A model generated the notes under the pieces. The model searched no databases. It was given only the letters and a program-made list of their open reading frames with translations, and was not told where the DNA came from. From the NCBI RefSeq assembly GCF_025147465.1, contig NZ_JALXOZ010000009.1:1-64000 (forward strand): DNA of 64,000 bases, in the 5' to 3' direction. Shown piece after piece: positions 56,250 to 64,000 of this stretch; the first letter of the stretch is position 1; the number at the start of each line of letters is the position of its first letter. This stretch comes from Dermabacter sp. p3-SID358. GTDB taxonomy: Bacteria > Actinomycetota > Actinomycetes > Actinomycetales > Dermabacteraceae. Made by a program: the position numbers and the translations under genes.

Positions 56250-56738
56250 TCACGCCGCGTAGGGCTTTGCGGCTTTGATCTCGATAGGGATCGACTTGCC
56301 GTTCGGCGCGGTGTAATCGACTGTGTCGCCGGCCTTCGCGCCAGTGATGGCTGTGCCTAGCGGGGACTCGGGTGAGTACACCTCAACGTCCTTGCCCTCG
56401 GCGATTTCGCGGTTGCCGAGTACGAACGTGCGCTCCTTGCCGGCCATCGTGATCGTGACGAGCATGCCGGGCTCGACAATGCCGTCATCCGCGGGGGTTT
56501 CCCCAACAATGGCGGTCTTGAGGAGGGCCTTGAGCTCGGTGATGCGAGCTTCGAGTTTGCCCTGTTCCTCACGTGCGGCGTGGTAGCCGCCGTTTTCTTT
56601 GAGGTCGCCCTCGTCGCGGGCGGCCGCGATGCGCTCAACGACCTCGGCGCGTCCGGGACCCTCGAGGTGCTCGAGTTCCTTGACGAGGCGGTCGTAGGCG
56701 TCCTGAGTGAGCCAGGTGCCCTGGTTGGGTTCGCTCAT
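56250..56738 (-). CDS. greA: Transcription elongation factor GreA
   Basis: 162 residues from ATG 56738, set by AAGGAGAACC. N-terminal coiled coil with the acidic tip (RIAAARDEGDLKENGGYHAA) and C-terminal FKBP-like domain (YSPESPLGTAITGAKAGDTV). It restarts backtracked RNA polymerase by promoting transcript cleavage. An earlier in-frame ATG at 56798 lies upstream of a terminator hairpin and is rejected. Confidence 0.97.
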   Translation of the reverse strand: MSEPNQGTWLTQDAYDRLVKELEHLEGPGRAEVVERIAAARDEGDLKENGGYHAAREEQGKLEARITELKALLKTAIVGETPADDGIVEPGMLVTITMAGKERTFVLGNREIAEGKDVEVYSPESPLGTAITGAKAGDTVDYTAPNGKSIPIEIKAAKPYAA

Positions 56739-56754
56739 GGTTCTCCTTGGAATC

Positions 56755-56821
56755 AAAAAAAATGCGGACCCCATGGCGGCCATGGGCTCCGAAACCACGT
56801 CTCAGTGGTCGTACAAGTATA
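56755..56821 (-). promoter_or_regulatory. greA promoter and terminator-containing leader
   Basis: On the minus strand TATACT (56821-56816) is a near-consensus -10 with no convincing -35. Downstream, CCCATGG (56786-56780) and CCATGGG (56776-56770) form a 7-bp stem extended by a GG/CC pair, followed after a few bases by eight T (56762-56755). The ribosome-binding site of greA starts only a few bases later. A promoter, then a terminator, then the gene: an attenuated leader of about 50 bases. Confidence 0.6.
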
Positions 56822-56894
56822 CAGCGAAGCGTCACGAAAAGGGGTGAGGCACTCGCCACAAGATCGATGTGTCGCAGTGCCTTTTGCGGGCGTC

Positions 56895-57299
56895 TTACTG
56901 CACGGCCTCGCACTTCCTCACGACTCCGCTCACGGCCTTTCCCTGCGTCGTGATGTCGGCGGTGTGTGTGGTGAGCCTCTCCGACTGTGCTGGGATGCGC
57001 ACGACTCTGTAGCCCACCTGCGCGCGCACCGAGTTGAGAGCCTCAAGCGAGCAGTCCAGTTCCGTGCCGGGGGCGGCATTGACCGAAAAGGTGACCGATA
57101 TTCGCGAATCATCGAGGTGGGTGTAGGAAAGTGTGCTCGTTTTGATCGATTGCGAGGAGACGAACGCGAAGGCAACCCAGATCACGGTCGCGATGAAACC
57201 CACGGCGACAACAACGGTTCCCACGAGGGCCCAGCGGCGTTTTTCGGGGGATTTTCTCACCCCATAGCGTTCTTGAAGTGTGCGCTCGTGGGAAGTCAT
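56895..57299 (-). CDS. DUF4307 membrane-anchored protein
   Basis: 134 residues. One membrane helix (about 22-45, WALVGTVVVAVGFIATVIWV) follows a basic start (TLQERYGVRKSPEKRR), then an extracellular domain with two Cys (DCSLEALNS and VRKCEAVQ). The sequence VGYRVVRIPAQSERLTTHTA matches the DUF4307 family, restricted to actinobacteria, with no known function. It stands divergent from mca, a frequent neighbour in actinobacteria. Confidence 0.82.
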   Translation of the reverse strand: MTSHERTLQERYGVRKSPEKRRWALVGTVVVAVGFIATVIWVAFAFVSSQSIKTSTLSYTHLDDSRISVTFSVNAAPGTELDCSLEALNSVRAQVGYRVVRIPAQSERLTTHTADITTQGKAVSGVVRKCEAVQ

Positions 57300-57360
57300 G
57301 CCTACATTGTTCCATGTGTGTGAACTTTGCGTAATGACGACAGGGCGCTACCGTGCAGGC

Positions 57361-58332
57361 GTGGCGCCAGAGGAGACGGGTGTTCCGAAGGCCGCGATCG
57401 CGCCGAGCGACGAAGCCTTTAAGGCGCTCTTGCATCACGGCGGCCACCCCGAAGCTGAGGTCGAAAAGAACCCGTGCCGCTTGAGGCTCATGGCTGTTCA
57501 CGCGCATCCGGATGACGAATCATCGAAAGGTGCCGGAACGATGGCTCGCTACGTCGACGAGGGGGCCGAAGTCACCGTCGTGACGTGTACGGGCGGCGAA
57601 CGCGGCGACATTTTGAACCCGCGCCTCAAGGATGACCCTGAGGCGAATGCAGATTTGAGCGCCGTTCGACATCGGGAGATGGATCGCGCCCGCGAGATCC
57701 TCGGCATTAACCAAGTGTGGCTCGGCTACATCGACTCCGGCCTTCCCGAGGGTGACCCTCTTCCCGCACTTCCCGACGGCTGCTTCGCCCTCATTGACCC
57801 GGAAGAAGCCGCGCGCCCGCTCGTGAAACTCGTGCGTGAGCTTCGCCCCCACGTCATGCTCACCTACGACGAGAATGGTGGATACCCGCACCCCGATCAC
57901 ATCCACACCCACAAGATCAGCATGCTCGCCTACGAGCTCGCGGCTGATCCGAGCTACATGCCGGAGCTTGGCGAGCCGTGGGCCGTTGCAAAGATTTACT
58001 ACCAGCTCTTGTTCCCGCCTGCCCAGATGATCGCGTACACCCGGTATATGCGTGAGCATGCACTCGACAATCCCTTCGGGGCGCAAATGGAATACTTCGA
58101 GGGCCTCGATCAAAGGCCGATCACGACGCGGATCAACGTTTCGCGCTATCTTGAAGTGCGTGACGCCGCGCTACTCGCCCATGCGACCCAGGTCGATCCG
58201 GATGGCTTCTTCTTCGCAGTTTCCAACGAGATTAAGCGCGAGGTGTGGCCGACCGAGGATTTCCAGCTGCGCCAATCGCGAATCAGCGTGACGCTTCCGG
58301 AGTCCGACCTCTTTGAAGGGATTCGACAATGA
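57361..58332 (+). CDS. mca: Mycothiol S-conjugate amidase
   Basis: 323 residues from GTG 57361, chosen because TTGCGT-N16-TACCGT ends 6 bases upstream (leaderless pattern); an ATG at 57334 is possible. The first 40 residues are extra. LRLMAVHAHPDDESSKGAGT holds the zinc motif HPDDE, and GGYPHPDHIHTHKISMLAYE holds the third ligand HPDH. Mca cleaves mycothiol-toxin conjugates to release mercapturic acids. It indicates that the organism makes mycothiol. The stop overlaps the next gene by ATGA. Confidence 0.93.
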   Translation: MAPEETGVPKAAIAPSDEAFKALLHHGGHPEAEVEKNPCRLRLMAVHAHPDDESSKGAGTMARYVDEGAEVTVVTCTGGERGDILNPRLKDDPEANADLSAVRHREMDRAREILGINQVWLGYIDSGLPEGDPLPALPDGCFALIDPEEAARPLVKLVRELRPHVMLTYDENGGYPHPDHIHTHKISMLAYELAADPSYMPELGEPWAVAKIYYQLLFPPAQMIAYTRYMREHALDNPFGAQMEYFEGLDQRPITTRINVSRYLEVRDAALLAHATQVDPDGFFFAVSNEIKREVWPTEDFQLRQSRISVTLPESDLFEGIRQ

Positions 58333-58628
58333 CTCTCGCGCTTCTTTCGCCGGTAATTCTGCTTTCAGACGGGGCAACGACGCCGCCCGGCACCGAAGAA
58401 ATGACGACGGCGACGGTGACCCCGGGACTGCCGGGCTTCTTCGTTTTTCTCGCGATGGCCGTCGCGCTACTGCTCCTCGCGTTGGATCTGTCGAGGCGCG
58501 TACGGCGTTCGAGCGCGCGTGAAAATGTGCGCAGGCGCATGGAGGAATCCGCGAAAGCCGAGCGCGTCGAAGGCGGGAAAACAGCTCACGGTGATGCCGC
58601 GCAAACCGAGCCGCGCGACGAGGCGTAG
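58329..58628 (+). CDS. Small membrane protein coupled to mca
   Basis: 99 residues. A hydrophobic N-terminus, a short extracellular loop (TTPPGTEEMTTATVTP), one clear membrane helix (about 35-55, FFVFLAMAVALLLLALDL) and a basic/acidic cytosolic tail. The same kind of protein follows mca in other actinobacteria. Function unknown. Overlaps mca by ATGA. Confidence 0.75.
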   Translation: MTLALLSPVILLSDGATTPPGTEEMTTATVTPGLPGFFVFLAMAVALLLLALDLSRRVRRSSARENVRRRMEESAKAERVEGGKTAHGDAAQTEPRDEA

Positions 58629-58633
58629 CGCCT

Positions 58634-59410
58634 TTAGACCACCGAAAGCCACACTGCGATCAGGTGGCAAACGAAACCGACGACCGTAAATGAGTGGAAG
58701 ATCTCGTGGAAGCCGAACCACGCGGGCGAGGGATTCGGTTTTTTCGTGCCGTACACGACTGCGCCGAGCGTGTAGGCCACACCTCCCGCAACGATGAGGG
58801 CGATGACGGCTGCGCCACCGCCCGCGTAAAGCTCGGGCATGTAGAAAATCGCGACCCAGCCGAGGGCGACGTAGGCGGGCACGTATAGCCAGCGCGGCGC
58901 ATTCGTCCACAGAATTCTGAACGCGACGCCGATGAGCGCACCGACCCAGCACACCGTGAGGAGGACGGTCGCGTCGCGAGAATCGAGAAGGGCGACGGCG
59001 AGAGGCGTATAGGTGCCGGCGATGATGAGGAAAATGTTCGCGTGGTCGAAGCGCCGGAGCACGAGGGTGCCGTGGACCGACCAGGTACCGCGGTGGTAGG
59101 TCGCGGAGACGCCAAAAAGCATTCCCGCAGTCACGATGAAGACAACGGTCGCGAGTCGAACGGCGAGCGAGGAACCGGTCGCGATGAGGAGCATGCCGGC
59201 AATGAGCACCGCGGGAAAGGCAATGAGGTGGATGATTCCGCGCAGCTTGGGTTTTTTGGGGAGCGTGGGAAGGTGGATGCCGTACGCGCCAAGGAGTTCG
59301 GGAACGCTCGTGCCACCGCCGGCGGTAGGGACAGCTTCGTGTGAGGTGGGCGCGTTGGAGGTTCCGACGCTTGCTTCGCCTCGCTGCGTGTTTCGCTGGT
59401 CAGTGCTCAT
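58634..59410 (-). CDS. Hemolysin III / YqfA-like (PAQR-type) membrane protein
   Basis: 258 residues from ATG 59410, where TACGCT lies 6 bases upstream (leaderless). About 60 residues of cytosolic tail, then seven hydrophobic segments. The PAQR/Hly-III metal motifs are visible: GVSATYHRG, RRFDHANIFLIIAGTYTPLA and GFHEIFHSFTVVGFVCHLIA. Despite the name, bacterial members mostly have unknown roles in membrane stress. Divergent from uppS. Confidence 0.88.
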   Translation of the reverse strand: MSTDQRNTQRGEASVGTSNAPTSHEAVPTAGGGTSVPELLGAYGIHLPTLPKKPKLRGIIHLIAFPAVLIAGMLLIATGSSLAVRLATVVFIVTAGMLFGVSATYHRGTWSVHGTLVLRRFDHANIFLIIAGTYTPLAVALLDSRDATVLLTVCWVGALIGVAFRILWTNAPRWLYVPAYVALGWVAIFYMPELYAGGGAAVIALIVAGGVAYTLGAVVYGTKKPNPSPAWFGFHEIFHSFTVVGFVCHLIAVWLSVV

Positions 59411-59542
59411 AACGGTAGCGTAACTTACGGTGGCGTAGGTGTCACTGTGGTGTACCAGATTGCGAGCTGCCGCAGCGATTTTTGTGAAGGAGTCGTGGGA
59501 ATGCCCGGGTGTGTGCTCGAGCGCGGTCTCGGGCCTGTCACA

Positions 59543-60316
59543 ATGGTGAACGTGACTTCTTCGAGACCAGCCGACGCTTCGCAGCCCTCCGCACCTTCCG
59601 CGGAGCGCAGGCCGCGCCATGTCGGCGTCATTCTCGATGGGAATCGCCGTTGGGCAAAAGCGAAGGGCCTCGATGTTTCCGAAGGGCATCGCGCAGGCGC
59701 CTCGGTCGTGCTCGAGGCGATCGAATGGGCGCGTGAAAGCGGCGTTGAAACTTTTACTCTGTGGCTGCTCTCAACCGATAACTTCCGCCGTCCCGAACCC
59801 GAGCTTGCAGAGCTTTTTGACATCATCACCGACCTCGTGAGCGCGGTGGCGAACAAAGGATATCCACTTCGCCTCCTCGGTGCCGATCGCATGCTCCCCG
59901 CCGCTCTCGTCGAGCGACTTCGCTCGCTGAACCCTGCGGAACGTCCCGCGGAGGGCGCCACGGAGCGAGCGACCTTCGAGGTCAATCTCGCGATCGGCTA
60001 CGGCGGAAGGCGCGAGATTGTCGATGCCGTCCATGCCTTGATCGACGAGGAAATCGCTCGCGGGGGAGACCTCGAGAGCCTTCGCAGCGCCGTGAGCGAA
60101 GGTGGCGTCGGATCCCACCTCTATACGTCCGGTCAAAGTGCTCCTGACCTGATCATTCGCACCTCCGGTGAGCAGCGCCTTTCGGGTTTTCTCCTGTGGC
60201 AATCCGTGCATTCGGAGCTTGTATTTTGTGACGCGCTGTGGCCCGACTTCACGCGCGCCGACTTCGATGCTGCACTCGAAGAGTTCGCCGGTCGCGAGCG
60301 CCGATTCGGTGCCTGA
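59543..60316 (+). CDS. uppS: Isoprenyl diphosphate synthase, undecaprenyl type
   Basis: 257 residues from ATG 59543; a GTG at 59552 follows CACAAT with the spacing seen in leaderless genes and is an alternative. RHVGVILDGNRRWAKAKGLD (catalytic Asp), GHRAGASVVLEAIEWARESG, VNLAIGYGGRREIVDAVHAL and RTSGEQRLSGFLLWQSVHSE are cis-prenyltransferase motifs. Product chain length (undecaprenyl or decaprenyl) cannot be told. It makes the lipid carrier for wall precursors. Confidence 0.93.
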   Translation: MVNVTSSRPADASQPSAPSAERRPRHVGVILDGNRRWAKAKGLDVSEGHRAGASVVLEAIEWARESGVETFTLWLLSTDNFRRPEPELAELFDIITDLVSAVANKGYPLRLLGADRMLPAALVERLRSLNPAERPAEGATERATFEVNLAIGYGGRREIVDAVHALIDEEIARGGDLESLRSAVSEGGVGSHLYTSGQSAPDLIIRTSGEQRLSGFLLWQSVHSELVFCDALWPDFTRADFDAALEEFAGRERRFGA

Positions 60317-60486
60317 GTCTGCGCCGCCGAACGCGCGCTGCGAATTCCCGGGTAACGCGAGGGTGAAGGCTCGGTGACCGTCTTGCTTGCACGGCGCGCC
60401 ACGTCAATTGAGTGAAGAAATGCGGTGCGAGGATCGAAGCGATAGCCGGTCGTGGGTGACCGGAAGGACTTCGAAAGCGAGAGACC

Positions 60487-61800
60487 ATGAACGCGCCGCT
60501 TACCTATGTTCTTGACACGTCCGTTGTGCTGGCGGACCCCCACTCGATCTTTCGATTCGCGGAGCACCACGTTGTGCTCCCGATCGTCGTGATCACGGAG
60601 CTCGAGGGGAAGCGGCACCACTCCGAACTTGGGTACTTCGCGCGTCAATCGCTCCGCATTCTTGACGAGCTTCGAGAAACACACGGCAGCCTCGCCGAGC
60701 CCATTCCGCTCGGCGACCAGGGCGGCACGCTTCGGGTGGAGCTCAACCACCAGAGCCCCGAAAACCTGCCCGACGGCTTCCGCCTTGGTGACAACGACAC
60801 GCGCATCCTCTCCGTAGCGAAGAACCTCCAGGTCGAGGGTGCCGAGGTCGTTCTCGTCTCCAAGGATCTCCCCATGCGCATCAAGGCGAGTGCATCGGGT
60901 CTCAAGGCCGAGGAGTACCGCGCCGAGCTCGCGCGTGATCGCGCATACACGGGCATCACGTCGGCCGAGATCAGCGAAGAGCAGATGGCGGCGCTGTGGA
61001 GTGAAGAAAACGGCGCGCGTCACGTGGGAGTTGAAATTCCCGAACTTTCAGAACTCGGTATCCACACGGGCCTCAAGCTCACGTCCCCGCGCGGCTCGGC
61101 CCTTGCCCGCGTGCTCCCGAACGGCAACGTGAGGCTCGTTCCTGGCGACGGGAACGTCTTTGGTGTGACAGGACGCAGCGCTGAGCAGCGCATTGCGATC
61201 GACCTGCTTCTCGACGACGAGCTTTCGATCGTGAGTCTCGGCGGGCGCGCAGGCACAGGCAAATCGGCGCTCGCCCTGTGTGCCGGCCTTGAAGCGGTCC
61301 TCGAAAAGCGCAATCAGCGCAAGATCATGGTGTTTAGGCCGCTGTATGCGGTGGGAGGCCAAGAGCTCGGCTACCTGCCTGGCGACCACGACGACAAGAT
61401 GGGGCCGTGGGCGCAAGCCGTGTTCGACACGCTCGGTTCGATGGTTTCGAGCGCTGTCGTCGACGAAGTTCTCGGCAGGGGCCTCCTCGAGGTTCTTCCG
61501 CTCACCCACATTCGCGGGCGCTCTCTCCACGACGCCTTCGTGATCGTCGACGAGGCCCAGTCGCTTGAACGCAACGTGCTGCTCACGATGCTGTCGCGCG
61601 TCGGTCAAAACTCGCGAGTTGTGCTCACCCACGACGTCGCCCAGCGCGATAATCTCCGCGTCGGTCGATACGACGGCGTCGCCTCCGTGGTTGAGGCACT
61701 CAAGGGCAACGAACTTTTTGCTCACGTGACGCTCCAGCGCTCCGAGCGTTCGAAAGTCGCTGAGCTCGTGACGCGCGTGCTTGACGCACCGATCCCGTAA
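60487..61800 (+). CDS. phoH2: PhoH2: PIN-domain ribonuclease fused to PhoH ATPase
   Basis: 437 residues. N-terminal PIN domain ([43 protein letters not shown]) with its acidic residues, then a PhoH ATPase domain: Walker [29 protein letters not shown]alker B and [14 protein letters not shown]. PhoH2 proteins are RNA helicase-nucleases. GCGAGAGACC is a weak ribosome-binding site. It converges on fumC with 7 bases between stops. Confidence 0.93.
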   Translation: MNAPLTYVLDTSVVLADPHSIFRFAEHHVVLPIVVITELEGKRHHSELGYFARQSLRILDELRETHGSLAEPIPLGDQGGTLRVELNHQSPENLPDGFRLGDNDTRILSVAKNLQVEGAEVVLVSKDLPMRIKASASGLKAEEYRAELARDRAYTGITSAEISEEQMAALWSEENGARHVGVEIPELSELGIHTGLKLTSPRGSALARVLPNGNVRLVPGDGNVFGVTGRSAEQRIAIDLLLDDELSIVSLGGRAGTGKSALALCAGLEAVLEKRNQRKIMVFRPLYAVGGQELGYLPGDHDDKMGPWAQAVFDTLGSMVSSAVVDEVLGRGLLEVLPLTHIRGRSLHDAFVIVDEAQSLERNVLLTMLSRVGQNSRVVLTHDVAQRDNLRVGRYDGVASVVEALKGNELFAHVTLQRSERSKVAELVTRVLDAPIP

Positions 61801-61807
61801 GCGAGGG

Positions 61808-63217
61808 CTACTTCTCCGATCCGGCCGGGGGAGTGGTCATCGTGAGAACGTCGAGCGCGGAATCGAGCTGCTCCTCGGTGAGCTCACCGCGCTCGACGTA
61901 ACCGAGCGCAAGTGCTGCCTCGCGAATGGAGACGCGGTGTGAGACCGCATGCTTGGCGATCGCTGCCGCGTTTTCGTAGCCGATGAGCCTGTTGAGTGGC
62001 GTCACAATCGAGGGTGAAGCTTCCGCGAAGAAACGCGCGCGCTCCTCGTTCGCGCGGATCCCTTCGATCGTGGATTTGGCGAGGACACGTGTCGAATTCG
62101 CTACAAGGGTGATCGATTCGAGAAGCGCGGTGCCCATGAGCGGGATTTGGACGTTGAGCTCGAAGGCGCCCTGCGCGCCGCCCCATGCGATCGCGGCATC
62201 GTTGCCTACCACGCGCGCGCACACCATGAGTACAGCCTCGGGAACAACGGGGTTGACCTTGCCGGGCATGATGGAACTTCCGGGCTGAAGATCGGGTAAG
62301 GCGATCTCGCCGAGACCCGTGTTGGGGCCGGATCCCATCCAGCGCACATCGTTGCAGATCTTTGTGAGGGACACCGCGAGTGTGCGCAGTGCACCGCTCA
62401 TTTCGACAAGGGCGTCTCGAGCCGACTGCGCCTCGAAGTGGTTGCGCGCCTCCGTGAGCGGCAGGCCCGTGCGTTCGCGGAGGATCTCAATGACGCGCGG
62501 TGCGAAACCCGCGGGTGTGTTGATCCCCGTCCCCACGGCTGTCCCGCCGAGGGGCAGCTCCGCGGTGCGGCCGATCGCGCCCTGCACTCGTTCGATCCCG
62601 TAGCGCACCTGCGCGGCGTAGCCGTCGAATTCCTGGCCGAGCGTCACGGGGGTAGCGTCCATGAGGTGGGTGCGCCCACTCTTGACGATGCCCGTGAACT
62701 CCCGTGCTTTGCTCTCGAGAGCGCTCGCGAGAGACGTAAGAGCAGGGATGAGGGCTTCCGTGACTTCGCGGGTGACCGCGAGGTGCACCGAGGTGGGAAA
62801 CGTGTCGTTGCTCGATTGCGAGGCATTGACGTGGTCGTTTGGGTGCACGTGGAGGGCGTCGGTGCTCGCAAGGTGGGCGAGCACCTCGTTCATGTTCATG
62901 TTCGAACTCGTGCCCGAGCCCGTTTGGTACACATCGATGGGGAAGTGCTTATCGAATTCGCCGCTGCTCACGCGCTCGGCTGCCCGTGCGATCGCCTCGG
63001 CGCGCTCGTTGTCGAGAACTCCGAGCTCAGCGTTGGCGAGTGCGGCTGCGCGCTTCACCTCCGCGAGCGCGTGAATATTGGAGGGCTCGAGGCCTCGGTG
63101 GGAAATCGGGAAGTTTTCGACAGCGCGCTGGGTTTGCGCGCCGTAAAGGGCCGAGGCGGGGACCCGCATCTCTCCCATCGTGTCGTGCTCGATTCGAAAA
63201 TCCTCGATACCAGTCAT
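61808..63217 (-). CDS. fumC: Fumarate hydratase class II
   Basis: 469 residues. [60 protein letters not shown] and the family signature [15 protein letters not shown] (mobile catalytic loop) are present. It interconverts fumarate and malate in the TCA cycle. GAAGGG precedes the ATG. It starts 15 bases after the PfkB-family gene, so the two are co-transcribed. Confidence 0.97.
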   Translation of the reverse strand: MTGIEDFRIEHDTMGEMRVPASALYGAQTQRAVENFPISHRGLEPSNIHALAEVKRAAALANAELGVLDNERAEAIARAAERVSSGEFDKHFPIDVYQTGSGTSSNMNMNEVLAHLASTDALHVHPNDHVNASQSSNDTFPTSVHLAVTREVTEALIPALTSLASALESKAREFTGIVKSGRTHLMDATPVTLGQEFDGYAAQVRYGIERVQGAIGRTAELPLGGTAVGTGINTPAGFAPRVIEILRERTGLPLTEARNHFEAQSARDALVEMSGALRTLAVSLTKICNDVRWMGSGPNTGLGEIALPDLQPGSSIMPGKVNPVVPEAVLMVCARVVGNDAAIAWGGAQGAFELNVQIPLMGTALLESITLVANSTRVLAKSTIEGIRANEERARFFAEASPSIVTPLNRLIGYENAAAIAKHAVSHRVSIREAALALGYVERGELTEEQLDSALDVLTMTTPPAGSEK

Positions 63218-63232
63218 GGGTTGCCCTTCGGG

Positions 63233-64000
63233 TTAGATCGTGAATCGATCGGCGACTTCGTTCGCCCACGGCGGGTTCGCCCCCGCGCGAGACACCGTGA
63301 CGGAGGCGAGGAGAGCGGCGTGCGCGAGAATCTCCTTGAAATCTTCCCCATCAAGCGCGTCGATCTTCTCGCGGCCCTCGCTACCGAGCAGGTCCTTGCG
63401 TGAGAGGGCATCGAGTATTCCGGCCGAGAAGGTGTCGCCGGCGCCAACCGTGTCGGTAACCTCGACTCGAACGCCGGGGATCTCGAAACGCCCCTTCGCC
63501 GTGAACGCCGTTGCGCCCAGTTCGCCGCGTGTGATGACCGCGAGCTTCACGCCCCGGCGGAGCCACGACTCGGCCGCCTGATCGATATCGCTCGTCTCGT
63601 AGAGCCACTCAAGATCTTCATCCGAGGCCTTCACGATGTCGGCGAGCGCGATGTTTTGTTCGATTGGCTCTCGCACGATCGAAGGATCGCCCATGAGGCT
63701 CGGGCGCGTGTTCGGATCGTAAGAAATGAGGGCGCTCTCGCGCAGTGATGCCACGACCTTGCGGAGGGTATCGGCGCCGGGCTCGAGCGTCGCGGCGATG
63801 GAGCTCGTGTGCACCGCATCGACGCTCGCTGGGAGCCCCTGCGGATTCGGATCCCACGTGATATCAAAATCGTAGGTTGCGGCGCCGCCCTCGCCGATTG
63901 TTGCCGCTGCCGTTGACGTAGGCGCGCCAGGCTTGACCGATCCCGGCGTGAGCGCGACGTGAGATTCTTCCACGTGACGCTCAATCGCATGCCCTCGCTC
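63233..64000 (-). CDS. PfkB-family carbohydrate kinase, 5' part outside the window
   Basis: 255 residues visible; the frame stays open to the right edge, so about 50-60 N-terminal residues with the true start are missing. VTDTVGAGDTFSAGILDALS holds the PfkB catalytic signature (GAGD), preceded by VKLAVITRGELGATAFT. The SVKPGAPTSTAAATIGEGG and ISYDPNTRPSLMGDPS segments suggest a fructokinase. Substrate not certain. The gene precedes fumC on the same strand. Confidence 0.85.
   Translation of the reverse strand, partial: ERGHAIERHVEESHVALTPGSVKPGAPTSTAAATIGEGGAATYDFDITWDPNPQGLPASVDAVHTSSIAATLEPGADTLRKVVASLRESALISYDPNTRPSLMGDPSIVREPIEQNIALADIVKASDEDLEWLYETSDIDQAAESWLRRGVKLAVITRGELGATAFTAKGRFEIPGVRVEVTDTVGAGDTFSAGILDALSRKDLLGSEGREKIDALDGEDFKEILAHAALLASVTVSRAGANPPWANEVADRFTI

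Larger units (their letters stand above)
10451..59374. repeat. Dispersed 12-bp motif TCCGACGnYTGC, 12 copies
   Basis: Exact matches seen by eye, plus strand: 10451-10462, 23954-23965, 38840-38851, 48772-48783, 53834-53845, 59363-59374. Minus strand: 10465-10476, 29920-29931, 31603-31614, 38903-38914, 43346-43357, 51845-51856. Five lie in intergenic inverted repeats at three places (10449, 38838, 43328), one in another hairpin (51849), six inside genes in several reading frames. One-off variants occur at 150-160 and 43331-43342. Function unknown. Confidence 0.6.

Noticed and set aside
1..64000. CRISPR array, insertion sequence, prophage or rRNA/tRNA genes
   Set aside because: I searched by eye for spaced direct repeats, transposase or integrase frames and RNA gene signatures and found none.

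Overview
The window is chromosomal housekeeping DNA from a high-G+C Gram-positive bacterium (Actinobacteria). The evidence is the mycothiol S-conjugate amidase Mca, a DUF4307 protein, Cys4 zinc-type S14, a short-LID adenylate kinase, actinobacterial ribosomal-protein extensions, many GTG starts and many apparently leaderless genes. Pyruvate formate-lyase with its activase points to a facultative anaerobe. My best guess is a Dermabacter- or Brachybacterium-like member of the Micrococcales, inferred from gene content and not from any marker comparison. I see no rRNA, tRNA, CRISPR array, insertion sequence or prophage.

Layout. 0-1.1 kb: a GSP17M/YflT-like stress protein on the minus strand. 1.5-7.2 kb: S10 operon (rpsJ to rpsQ). 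7.4-10.4 kb: a four-gene cell-surface and signalling block (lipoprotein, OmpA-domain protein, response regulator, histidine kinase) that separates the S10 operon from the spc operon. 10.6-15.2 kb: spc operon with its own promoter and a leader holding a terminator. 15.3-18.1 kb: secY-adk-map. 18.1-21.4 kb: alpha operon. 21.5-26.2 kb, minus strand: Tat-exported amidase with LGFP repeats, then purL. 26.3-30.2 kb: MaoC-like protein, fmdBA (formamidase) and a methyltransferase. 30.2-31.2 kb: purSQ. 31.3-32.0 kb: a metallo-beta-lactamase-fold protein. 32.0-35.5 kb: pyruvate formate-lyase split into pflB and grcA, plus pflA. 35.7-37.9 kb: purDC. 37.9-40.2 kb: truA, rplM-rpsI. 40.3-43.3 kb: an AspT/YidE-type transporter and glmM. 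43.5-50.0 kb: coaA, then glmS, acpS, an alr-tsaE fusion, tsaB, rimI. 50.1-51.8 kb: two exported proteins. 52.1-64 kb: ABC exporter, AI-2E-family permease, greA, DUF4307, mca with a small membrane partner, hemolysin III-like protein, uppS, phoH2, fumC and the 3' part of a PfkB-family kinase.

How the genes work together. Most of the window builds ribosomes, secretes and matures proteins, and makes purines (purL, Q, S, C, D). glmM, glmS, alr and uppS feed peptidoglycan precursor synthesis, and coaA and acpS supply CoA and phosphopantetheine. tsaE, tsaB and rimI belong to the t6A tRNA-modification cluster. pflB, grcA and pflA support anaerobic pyruvate cleavage.

The most unusual signals are: a dispersed 12-bp motif (TCCGACGnYTGC) seen at least 12 times, often as inverted pairs in intergenic hairpins; the two-gene pyruvate formate-lyase; an L4 protein with a C-terminal extra domain; a terminator inside the rplN leader; and a terminator between the greA promoter and its ribosome-binding site.
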